Source: Firmicutes bacterium UBA5493
GTDB lineage: Bacteria > Bacillota > Limnochordia > Darwinibacteriales > Darwinibacteriaceae
Direction of reading: 5' to 3'
Length of the DNA: 15,538 nt
Assembly (NCBI GenBank): GCA_002424045.1
Contig: DIPH01000047.1
Span: 39,637-55,174, forward strand
Made by a program: the position numbers and the translations under genes. How positions within the stretch are numbered: the first letter of the stretch is position 1; every line of letters starts with the position of its first letter. Below, in pieces: positions 6,728-13,138 of the stretch. The notes below the pieces were generated by a model. The model made no database searches, had not been told where the DNA came from, and was given only the letters and a program-made list of their open reading frames with translations.

Positions 6728-6967
6728 ATGAAATCCACTGGCATAATTCGCAAAGTAGATGATCTAGGTCGCATTGTTTTGCCCATTGAACTTCGTCGCA
6801 GTCTGGGCATTGGAGAGCGAGATCCCCTGGAAATTTTTGTACAGGAAGATCTCATCATTCTGCGCAAATCGTCCCTGGTTTGCATTTTCTGCGGTTCCGA
6901 GGAAAACGTCGATAATTACATGAACAAGGGGATTTGTCAGAAGTGTCGAGCTAGTCTTCAAGCTTAA
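6728..6967 (+). CDS. abrB: AbrB/SpoVT-family transition-state regulator with C-terminal zinc ribbon
   Basis: This is a 79-residue swapped-hairpin (AbrB fold) DNA-binding protein. Residues 1-47 (MKSTGIIRKVDDLGRIVLPI and the following ELRRSLGI) closely match the DNA-binding half of Bacillus AbrB, a global repressor of post-exponential and sporulation genes. The C-terminal part differs: two CxxC pairs, Cys52/55 and Cys70/73, form a likely zinc ribbon instead of the longer AbrB tetramerisation domain. The ATG at 6728 is chosen over an upstream in-frame ATG at 6710 because AGGAGG (6716-6721) sits six bases before it. In B. subtilis abrB lies between rsmI and metG; here it keeps that place but is on the opposite strand. 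Its last 17 bases overlap the convergent rsmI. AbrB-like identity is firm; exact orthology to AbrB rather than a paralogue is less so. Confidence 0.9.
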   Translation: MKSTGIIRKVDDLGRIVLPIELRRSLGIGERDPLEIFVQEDLIILRKSSLVCIFCGSEENVDNYMNKGICQKCRASLQA

Positions 6968-7787
6968 GTCTCAAGGCTATCTCATATACTTGATTTTTCG
7001 GAAGACGGTGTTTTTCACTTACCTGTTCCACAGCGGTTCGACGACTCAAACCGCTAGATATCAGGTGTTCTAATATGTGAAGAATATCGTCTTCGTTATG
7101 TTCCTCTTGTGCCGTGGACTCTCCTCCCGTAATGGTAATGACAAACTCTCCCCTGAGGCGCTCCTGCGAAAAGTCAGCCACCAGCTGGCTTATGGGACCC
7201 CGCTTGGTTTCTTCAAATCGTTTCGTGAGTTCCCGTGAAACACTTATGGTACGATCCCCCAAGACAGTCAGAAGATCTGCTAACATTTCCCGCAGGCGAT
7301 GGGGGGATTCGTAGAAGATGATAGGGTAGGGCAAGTCCTTAAGATCCTCAAGAGCCTGGATCCGATCCTTTCTGCGTCGTGGCAAAAATCCATAAAAGAG
7401 GAAGTGCTGACTGGCAAAACCACTCTGTAAAAAGCCCACCAGAGCCGCATTCGCCCCTGGCAACACTTCAAGAGGCAAGCCCGCCTCAATGACCTCGCGA
7501 ATTAAAAAGGCACCTGGATCGGAAATCCCCGGCATTCCTGCGTCAGACACCAAGGCCACAGTCTTCCCCTGCCTGAGCAGATCAAGAATGCGGACAGTCT
7601 TGCCCTTTTCATTGTGCTCATGGAGGCTCTCCAGAGGCCGGCTGATCTGAAAATGATGAAGAAGTTGACCCGTGTGGCGGGTATCCTCCGCCAAAATCAG
7701 GTCAACTTCCTGAAGAATTCGTAATGCCCGTAAGGTAATATCCTCCAAATTACCGATAGGGGTAGGGCAAATATAGAGCATGGTCAT
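6951..7787 (-). CDS. rsmI: 16S rRNA (cytidine-1402-2'-O)-methyltransferase
   Basis: RsmI 2'-O-methylates C1402 in the decoding centre of 16S rRNA using S-adenosylmethionine. The 278-residue product belongs to the tetrapyrrole-methylase-like superfamily. It shows the family landmarks CPTPIGNLEDITLRAL near the N-terminus, AEDTRHTGQLL, VSDAGMPGISDPGAFLI, PGANAALVGFLQSGF, FYGFLP and YESPHRL. The ATG at 7787 overlaps the ricT stop as ATGA. An alternative ATG two codons later (7781) has better spacing from AAGGA and would give MLYICPTPIGN. It is the last gene of the gin-to-rsmI operon. Its 3' end overlaps that of abrB on the other strand, with no terminator hairpin seen between the two convergent genes. 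Confidence 0.95.
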   Translation of the reverse strand: MTMLYICPTPIGNLEDITLRALRILQEVDLILAEDTRHTGQLLHHFQISRPLESLHEHNEKGKTVRILDLLRQGKTVALVSDAGMPGISDPGAFLIREVIEAGLPLEVLPGANAALVGFLQSGFASQHFLFYGFLPRRRKDRIQALEDLKDLPYPIIFYESPHRLREMLADLLTVLGDRTISVSRELTKRFEETKRGPISQLVADFSQERLRGEFVITITGGESTAQEEHNEDDILHILEHLISSGLSRRTAVEQVSEKHRLPKNQVYEIALRLKLED

Positions 7788-8797
7788 TCATCCTTGTTTT
7801 CAGCTTTCGGCTTCGACGTTCTCCGCCTTGGGCGCCTTCTCTTTTTGGGTGCAGTCTCCCCGGTGGCTTTCGGGGGGCTCTGTTCTGGTTCTTTCTTTGC
7901 TACCTGCTTTTCCCCTGTTCCCTTGGGTTTGCGCTTCTTTTTCGGGCGCGAAGTATGCCTTGGCTGCTTCTTGGGTTCCTCTGTCGTATTCTTCTCAATT
8001 TCAGCAGTTTCAAGCATCATCTGATAATCTACCTCTTGAATGCTGTCTTCTTGTAGCAGATCATCATAATAATCGCTTTCTTCTTCCATCTCATGATAAA
8101 ACTCATCTACCATCATAGGTGCACCCTTACAGCCTTTTCCAAAAGCTTGTTTGTTGTCTTCATAGACTTGACACTCGTATTTCAAACAGCACATGAGGCG
8201 CCCGCAGACACCAGAAATCTTAGAAGGATTAAGGGAGAGATTTTGCTCTTTGGCCATCTTAATCGAAACCGGTGCAAATTCCCCTAAGAATGTCGCGCAA
8301 CACAGCCCTCGCCCGCAAGAACCCAGGCCGCCAATGATCTTGGCTTCATCCCTGACCCCCACCTGCCGTAGTTCAATTCTGGTACGGAAAATGGCCGCCA
8401 AGTCTTTCACCAATTCGCGGAAATCCACCCGACCTTCTGCGGTGAAAGAAAAGATCAGCTTGCTATCATCTAAGGTGTACTCTGCTTCCAAAAGTTTCAT
8501 GGGGAGCTGGTGCTCTGCCACTTTGCCTATAGCTATCTGAAACGCCTCTCGAGCTCGAGCCTTGTTGGCCTCCAAGCGTTCATAATCCTCCGTATTGGCA
8601 TTTCTTAAGACCTGCTTAAGCGGCTGAATCACGTCACTCTCCGCCACTTCCCTCGGGGCAATCACAATCTCCCCAAATTCTACTCCCCGGGCTGTCTCTA
8701 CAATACAGCCATCTCCGGCTGCTACTTTTAAATCCCCCGGGCTAAAATAATATATTTTACCGGCTTTTCTAAACCGGACTCCAACAATCTTTACCAT
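7784..8797 (-). CDS. ricT: RicT (YaaT), PSP1-domain subunit of the Ric complex, with a long basic tail
   Basis: RicT joins RicA and RicF in B. subtilis in an iron-sulfur complex that directs RNase Y to polycistronic mRNAs and affects the Spo0A phosphorelay, competence and biofilm formation. The 337-residue product shows the PSP1 core. Its cysteine clusters are Cys161, Cys166/167, Cys198, Cys203/204, Cys209 and Cys223, in segments such as GSCGRGLCCATFLGEF and SGVCGRLMCCLKYE, consistent with [4Fe-4S] ligands. B. subtilis RicT is about 275 residues long. Here an acidic stretch (about 235-256) is followed by a lysine/arginine/proline-rich low-complexity tail (about 270-337). The ATG overlaps the holB stop by one base (TGATG). 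The yabA gene that follows ricT in Bacillus is absent. Confidence 0.93.
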   Translation of the reverse strand: MVKIVGVRFRKAGKIYYFSPGDLKVAAGDGCIVETARGVEFGEIVIAPREVAESDVIQPLKQVLRNANTEDYERLEANKARAREAFQIAIGKVAEHQLPMKLLEAEYTLDDSKLIFSFTAEGRVDFRELVKDLAAIFRTRIELRQVGVRDEAKIIGGLGSCGRGLCCATFLGEFAPVSIKMAKEQNLSLNPSKISGVCGRLMCCLKYECQVYEDNKQAFGKGCKGAPMMVDEFYHEMEEESDYYDDLLQEDSIQEVDYQMMLETAEIEKNTTEEPKKQPRHTSRPKKKRKPKGTGEKQVAKKEPEQSPPKATGETAPKKRRRPRRRTSKPKAENKDE

Positions 8798-9726
8798 CAG
8801 GTCAACGCTCCCTTTTTCATCAATAACAGGAGATATCCTAGATAAAACCGAATCCTGCCGTTTCCGGCTATGGCTTTCCCCGACTCAATGATCTGTTCCA
8901 TAATCATGATTAAATCTTGATTGGTATAAAAAGCACTGATCTCTTCCAGTTCCCGCTTATAGCCCGGATTATATAATGGGAGTTCTGCGCCATTTTTAAC
9001 GATCAGCAGATCACGATGCCACTCTAATAACAACTGCAACTCACCAGTTATCTTCTTGCGATCCTCAGGCCAGCTCTGACTTAAGCCTAGTACTCGAGGA
9101 TAGCACAATTTGGGAACCTCCATGAGCTTGGCTACCACGGCCTCCCTCTCTTCCAGTAAGGAGCCCTCCCAATAGGCCCAGGCCCTACCTAAAGATCCAT
9201 GGGCCAATTTGGCAATGGACTGGATCTTCACATCTTCCACGCTTGAGTCTGTCCGTTTCGCCAACCACAGCGCAATGTCCCCTTCCGGGATACGGCGGAA
9301 AGGCAAATGCTGGCACCGTGATAGAATCGTGGGTAACAATGAGTGGATCTGCGTTGTCGTTAAGAAAAAGTAGGTCCCTTCAGGGGGCTCTTCTAGTGTC
9401 TTAAGCAGAGCATTGCTGGCCTCAGGCGTCAAACGATGGGCATCCAAAAGAATCCAAATGGAATGACCAGCGGGCGCTAAGGCAGCCTCCCGGCGCAGAA
9501 CTATTATCTCCTCACGCTTAATTGTCTCCTCGCCGCCTAAGACATGAATTGCTGAAAGGGGTCCCCCTTGTTCTGCTAATTCATGGGCAACAGCCCTGGC
9601 CACTGTCTCCTTGCCCACGCCCTCTGGGCCAGAAAAAAGATAGGCATGTCCTATCGACTTCGTGCTGAGGGCACGTCTCAAAATAGATACTGGAACCACC
9701 TGACCCACAATATGATCAAGAGTCAC
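8797..9726 (-). CDS. holB: DNA polymerase III delta' subunit (clamp-loader ATPase family)
   Basis: The 309-residue protein is the delta' wrench of the clamp loader that places the beta clamp on DNA. Residues 33-40 are a Walker A-like GPEGVGKE with Glu in place of the usual Ser/Thr. Walker B is degenerate (WILLDAHRLT, 91-100). Then come NALLKTLEEPPEGTYFFL and the SRC motif (136-138) in ILSRCQHLPFRR, the arginine finger that acts on a neighbouring subunit. The zinc module that normally follows Walker A, with four cysteines, is missing: residues 45-65 contain no cysteine. The GTG start at 9726 is supported by GAGGTGA eight bases upstream. It lies 12 bases after yaaR and overlaps ricT. The assignment rests on the AAA+ motifs plus conserved gene order. 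Confidence 0.92.
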   Translation of the reverse strand: MTLDHIVGQVVPVSILRRALSTKSIGHAYLFSGPEGVGKETVARAVAHELAEQGGPLSAIHVLGGEETIKREEIIVLRREAALAPAGHSIWILLDAHRLTPEASNALLKTLEEPPEGTYFFLTTTQIHSLLPTILSRCQHLPFRRIPEGDIALWLAKRTDSSVEDVKIQSIAKLAHGSLGRAWAYWEGSLLEEREAVVAKLMEVPKLCYPRVLGLSQSWPEDRKKITGELQLLLEWHRDLLIVKNGAELPLYNPGYKRELEEISAFYTNQDLIMIMEQIIESGKAIAGNGRIRFYLGYLLLLMKKGALT

Positions 9727-9738
9727 AATCGTTTCACC

Positions 9739-10185
9739 TCAAATTTGAAGATCCAAAAGTAATCCGCGAATTTCATCCAGCCGACCCACTAGATCCAGAC
9801 TACTGGTTTGCCTGTGCAAGAACTCCCGCGTCAATTCTTCGAGTTTTTGGTCAATGCTTTCCACCAGGACCAGCAAACGTCGACGTCCCTGGAAATCGTA
9901 GACGGTACTCTCTTGTACACTATAGGATTGCTTCACTAAAAACAATAAGATGGCCCGCACTTTCTTCTTATAGGGAAGTAGGTTTTCCAGGATAGGGCTT
10001 TCCCTCAGGCGCCTAGCATATTCATCAACCTCTTCTAGGGCTGCAGCTAAATCAATATCCCTGACCCCAACCTGTTCTGTCTGGAGCACCTCAGAAAATG
10101 ACCGTTCCACAGGGGGGCTTTTTTTCCGTCTCTTACTAGGAGATATCGGTCGTTCCCGTTTTGAGTTTGTCTTGACGACCCTCAA
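9739..10185 (-). CDS. yaaR: YaaR family (DUF327) protein
   Basis: This 148-residue protein is of the DUF327/YaaR family, always found near holB and darA in Bacillota; its biochemical role is not established. The first 30 residues are basic and probably disordered (SKRERPISPSKRRKKSP). The rest is predicted helical, with a core around EVDEYARRLRESPILENLLPYKKKVRAILLFLVKQ in the middle and a C-terminal helix ending LDEIRGLLLDLQI. The start is a TTG at 10185 overlapping the darA stop as TTGA; no good Shine-Dalgarno precedes it, so translation probably depends on coupling to darA. There is no signal peptide or membrane segment. Identity rests on length, these segments and synteny. Confidence 0.88.
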   Translation of the reverse strand: MRVVKTNSKRERPISPSKRRKKSPPVERSFSEVLQTEQVGVRDIDLAAALEEVDEYARRLRESPILENLLPYKKKVRAILLFLVKQSYSVQESTVYDFQGRRRLLVLVESIDQKLEELTREFLHRQTSSLDLVGRLDEIRGLLLDLQI

Positions 10186-10508
10186 ATCTTCTCAAACCTC
10201 TCTACATCCACACTGAAAACCGTGGCACCCCCAACCGAAATCTTCTCTAGGCGCGTGCCCAGCCCCCCGCGGGAAAAGGGAATGGTAGGCGAAGGATCGC
10301 CCTGCTCCCGCTTCTTACAGGTACGTTTGATCACGGCAAGGGCATTGTCTAGCTGGTCATCTTCTACCCCGATTAGCAATGTGGTGTTCCCTAATCGCAA
10401 GAAGCCACCTGTACTTGCCAACTTCGTGGCTCGAAAATCACTCTCCACCAGAGCTTCGAGCAAACCAGGCACATCCTGATCCTGCACAATAGTCACCAGT
10501 AGTTTCAT
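10182..10508 (-). CDS. darA: Cyclic-di-AMP receptor, PII-like (DarA/PstA/YaaQ)
   Basis: This is a 108-residue PII-like trimeric protein that binds cyclic-di-AMP in Bacillus, Listeria and Staphylococcus; the downstream target is still unclear. The N-terminus MKLLVTIVQDQD and the ligand-binding stretch GGFLRLGNTTLLIGVED (residues 34-50) match the family closely. The C-terminus has the conserved VGGATVFSVDVERF. The T/B-loop region (about 68-85, KREQGDPSPTIPFSRGG) is shorter or different from B. subtilis, as is usual. AAGGGAG lies about nine bases before the ATG. Both ends overlap neighbours by four bases (ATGA with tmk, TTGA with yaaR), showing tight coupling. Position between tmk and yaaR is exactly as in B. 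subtilis. Confidence 0.95.
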   Translation of the reverse strand: MKLLVTIVQDQDVPGLLEALVESDFRATKLASTGGFLRLGNTTLLIGVEDDQLDNALAVIKRTCKKREQGDPSPTIPFSRGGLGTRLEKISVGGATVFSVDVERFEKI

Positions 10509-11119
10509 AAGAAGATTCTCCCTTCCAGAGCCTCCTGTACTCTAAAAGCCACCTCTTCACGGGTTCCCTTCGCCGAGATCACCTTGAACCTATGAGGTTC
10601 AGCACGGGCCATAGTCAAAAAACCCTTCCTGACCCTATCATAATATTCTAGTGCGCGTTGTTCAATGCGGTCGCCTTTGGTTTTTCCCAGAGACTCCGCA
10701 GGATTAGCGTCGAAATAGATGGTTAGATCCGGAACTAAACCTCCTGTAGCCCAGTGATTCACTTGCTTTATTGCCTCAATGTCCAAGCCTAAGCCATAAC
10801 CTTGATAGGCCACGGACGAATCTACAAAACGCTCACAAATCACCGTTTTTCCTGCCTCCAGGTTGGGACGCACCGTCTCATATACATGCTGTGCTCGATC
10901 TGCCGCGTACAATAGAATCTCCGTCATGGAATGGAGTTCCCTGTGCTCAGGGTTGAGGAGTAAAGCGCGAATCTGATTGCCTATATGTGTTCCTCCTGGT
11001 TCAAACGTATGGCATACCTCATGACCGTGCTTCTCAAGATATTCTTTGAGCGAAAGGGCCTGGGTTGTTTTGCCAACTCCATCTACACCTTCTAGAGTGA
11101 TAAACGATCCCTTGTGCAT
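10505..11119 (-). CDS. tmk: Thymidylate kinase
   Basis: This 204-residue enzyme phosphorylates dTMP to dTDP with ATP. The P-loop reads GVDGVGKTT (11-19). EPGGT lies at 40-44, the DR of the DRX motif at 74-75, and CERFVDSSVAYQGYG forms the middle dTMP-binding segment. The lid region GKTKGDRIEQRALEYYDRVRKGF is intact. The residue before EPGGT is Phe39, where most bacterial enzymes have Arg (REPGGT). The ATG at 11119 has AAGGAG nine bases upstream, overlapping the stop region of the decarboxylase gene, and the 3' end overlaps darA as ATGA. Family identity is clear, and the synteny yaaO-tmk-darA is conserved. Confidence 0.95.
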   Translation of the reverse strand: MHKGSFITLEGVDGVGKTTQALSLKEYLEKHGHEVCHTFEPGGTHIGNQIRALLLNPEHRELHSMTEILLYAADRAQHVYETVRPNLEAGKTVICERFVDSSVAYQGYGLGLDIEAIKQVNHWATGGLVPDLTIYFDANPAESLGKTKGDRIEQRALEYYDRVRKGFLTMARAEPHRFKVISAKGTREEVAFRVQEALEGRIFL

Positions 11120-11132
11120 AGTATAGATCTCC

Positions 11133-12581
11133 TTATCCTGTTTTTCTGCAAAAACCGTGATTATCCTCTAATATTGCAACCTTCTGCCCTGGCATTAAAC
11201 CCCTCACAGGCCAATTAATGCTGTGGCACCAGAGAAGGTGCTCAATGATGTCAGAGGTGAACTGCTCTCCAGGTGCTATTACAGGTACTCCTGGAGGATA
11301 AGGGGTTAAGAAGTTTCCACTAATCTTTCCCTTGGCATCTTGCAGACACGTGATTTCTTTTTCCTTAAAAAACGCTTCCCGTAAGCTAATGACGATAGGA
11401 GGCAACGCTGGAACATCCATTGTATAGCGCTGCAAGGGCATAGACCCCAGATGACCACGACGTTGCGACAGGTCACGGACTGCGGCCACAAGTTTTCTAA
11501 TACTCTCCATAGTATCCCCGATAGCCACCAAGGCTAAAACACTATAATAATCACTGAGCTCTACTTGTATATTATAATCGATGCGAAGCATGCGCTCAAC
11601 TTCTATCCCTGTTAAACCTAGGTCCCGTAGGGAAAACACGATCTTCAAAGGATCGCCTTGCAGATAACTGGGAAGGAGCTCCACGCCATTTATTGCACCG
11701 AGCTGCCTTCGGCATTCTCTGGCTATTTCTAGGGCTTGTCCCACCAACTCGCGTCCTTGATCGGCCAACACTCTGCGGACCTCATCTAGGACCGCAAAGA
11801 AGACCAGGGACGGACTTGTCGTCTGCAAAGCTCTCTGGGCTTGTACCGCCTTCGAAAACCACAAGGCATTATTGGCGTGCAACATAGAGGTCTGGGTAAA
11901 GGACCCAAGGGTCTTGTGGGTACTTTGGACCACTGCATCTGCTCCACACTCTAGGGCTGTAGCGGGAAGTTCAGGTGAGAATCTAAAATGACCGCCATGG
12001 GCTTCGTCTGCGAACACAAGGACACCATGGGATTTGACTCGTTTGATGATGGCACGCAAATCTCCGACGGTTCCATAATAGGTGGGATTGGTCAAAACAA
12101 ACGCTTCTGGCTGGGTCTTTGACAACACCTGATTCACTTCATCCACCCGGGGTGGTAAAGGAATTAGCCAATCGGGGTCATAAGTAACTGGTAAATAGAT
12201 CGCCTCGCCCTGAGCTAGCATCATAGCGGAATACACGGCTTCATGGGAAAAACGCGGAATAAGAACCCGTCCCTTTGTGGGCATCAAAAGATAATGCAGC
12301 CCACCAGTTGTCCCGTTAACTAAGAACAAGCTGGCCTCTGCTCCAAAAAGCTCTGCAGCCAAACCCTCCGCCATTTTTAGAGCGACTTCAAAGTCATGAT
12401 TCAGCTCTAGACTCTCAATTTCATCCGATGGATCGAGGGCAAAGAATCCCGAACCCAAGACAGCCTCAATATTGGAGAAGGGCCCGCTCCGTAGTTTATG
12501 CCCAGGTGTATGAAAAGGAATCACACCCTTTGTATGATAAGCAGTGAGCGCATCCCAAAACGGAGCATTCCTTTGGATCAC
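11133..12581 (-). CDS. yaaO: Orn/Lys/Arg decarboxylase family protein (YaaO type), PLP-dependent
   Basis: This 482-residue fold-type I pyridoxal-phosphate enzyme is of the group III basic amino acid decarboxylases, which feed polyamine synthesis or acid resistance. The N-terminal motif FHTPGHK (23-29), the phosphate-binding NGTTGG (89-94), the cofactor-binding ADEAHGGHF (191-199) and the PLP lysine Lys223 in STHKTLGSFTQTS are all visible. The C-terminal domain contains GIEVERMLRIDYNIQVE and a PYPPGVP segment. The start is a GTG at 12581 overlapping the gin stop as GTGA. The family is near tmk in many Bacillota. Whether it decarboxylates arginine, lysine or ornithine cannot be decided here; YaaO itself is uncharacterised and arginine is only the commonest annotation. 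Confidence 0.9.
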   Translation of the reverse strand: MIQRNAPFWDALTAYHTKGVIPFHTPGHKLRSGPFSNIEAVLGSGFFALDPSDEIESLELNHDFEVALKMAEGLAAELFGAEASLFLVNGTTGGLHYLLMPTKGRVLIPRFSHEAVYSAMMLAQGEAIYLPVTYDPDWLIPLPPRVDEVNQVLSKTQPEAFVLTNPTYYGTVGDLRAIIKRVKSHGVLVFADEAHGGHFRFSPELPATALECGADAVVQSTHKTLGSFTQTSMLHANNALWFSKAVQAQRALQTTSPSLVFFAVLDEVRRVLADQGRELVGQALEIARECRRQLGAINGVELLPSYLQGDPLKIVFSLRDLGLTGIEVERMLRIDYNIQVELSDYYSVLALVAIGDTMESIRKLVAAVRDLSQRRGHLGSMPLQRYTMDVPALPPIVISLREAFFKEKEITCLQDAKGKISGNFLTPYPPGVPVIAPGEQFTSDIIEHLLWCHSINWPVRGLMPGQKVAILEDNHGFCRKTG

Positions 12582-12787
12582 ACATGATCACCATCCGCTA
12601 GGTGACGGTCGCGAGCTGCCAAGAATTGCCTCTGCCACAACAGACGAAATGCTTGAACTTGAATATCGTATCCAGGCTCATCAACCGTCTGTTCCATGAG
12701 CCGCGCCTCGCATTCACCGCAGATGACTGCTCCACAAAAAGCCAGACACCCATTCTCCGTTACGCTACGACAAATTAGGCACTCCAT
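12578..12787 (-). CDS. csfB: Gin/CsfB-type anti-sigma factor (sigma-G/sigma-E inhibitor family)
   Basis: This 69-residue protein has two zinc-binding CxxC pairs, CLIC (Cys3/6) and CGEC (Cys23/26), with two more cysteines at 14 and 18. It follows the Gin pattern CxxC ... ICxxCE with a DEPGYDIQV segment like the DPDYAFYV of B. subtilis CsfB. CsfB holds sigma-G, and later sigma-E, inactive during sporulation. The frame opens at 12814, but the ATG at 12787 has the strong site GGAGGTGAT just upstream and starts directly with MECLIC, so it is preferred. It overlaps the decarboxylase by four bases and is the first gene of the operon. No convincing sigma-F or sigma-A promoter was found upstream. Assignment rests on the cysteine spacing, size and synteny; sigma-inhibiting activity is inferred. 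Confidence 0.82.
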   Translation of the reverse strand: MECLICRSVTENGCLAFCGAVICGECEARLMEQTVDEPGYDIQVQAFRLLWQRQFLAARDRHLADGDHV

Positions 12788-12959
12788 ACCATCACCTCCA
12801 TTCATCCTATTCACCTAGGAGTTTCCACGTGATGGTCTACAATCCTGCTACTTCTAATTATCGTGCTTCTACACCTTTTGTTAGAGTCGTGCCTCCATCC
12901 AAAGGCTGACATAAAATGGGCTTTTAGGCTGTTACCCTCCATCTAGTTCCTTGATAAAG

Positions 12960-12965
12960 TATGAT
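12960..12965 (+). promoter_or_regulatory. Weak candidate -10 element before the small ORF
   Basis: TATGAT lies 27 bases before the ATG at 12992 and would start transcription near 12972. No matching -35 is present at 16-18 bases upstream, so a sporulation sigma factor or an activator may be needed, or the real promoter is elsewhere. A small palindrome, attga-aa-tcaat (12964-12975), overlaps it. Confidence 0.3.
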
Positions 12966-12991
12966 TGAAATCAATAAAGGAGGAATACACC

Positions 12992-13117
12992 ATGACAACC
13001 TTTAGTCTCCTACAAGCGTTCTCGGAGAGAGAGAGAATAGAAGTCTCATCTAGAGTAAAGCGGCAGAAAAAACCCGCCAAGTCATTTGTAACAAGACTCT
13101 TGAGCTGGATGTTTTGA
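12992..13117 (+). CDS. Hypothetical small basic protein, 41 residues
   Basis: An ATG preceded at eight bases by AAAGGAGG (12977-12984) opens a frame of 41 codons that ends in TGA at 13115-13117. The product begins MTTFSLLQAFSERERIEVSS, continues with a lysine/arginine-rich middle (RVKRQKKPAK) and ends in an amphipathic or hydrophobic stretch FVTRLLSWMF. I do not recognise a family. The ribosome binding site is among the best in the window. The next gene, a methyltransferase, starts 21 bases after the stop with its own AAGGAGG, which suggests a two-gene unit. The basic-then-hydrophobic tail could bind membrane or nucleic acid; this is a guess. It may also be a leader peptide. Confidence 0.55.
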   Translation: MTTFSLLQAFSERERIEVSSRVKRQKKPAKSFVTRLLSWMF

Positions 13118-13138
13118 CATTTGAAGGAGGTAAATTTG

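Noticed and set aside
7780..8118. Plus-strand open frames opposite the ricT tail (112 and 76 codons)
   Set aside because: They arise because the Lys/Arg/Pro-rich tail reads as Leu/Phe/Ser/Gly-rich on the opposite strand. No ribosome binding site or family is seen.
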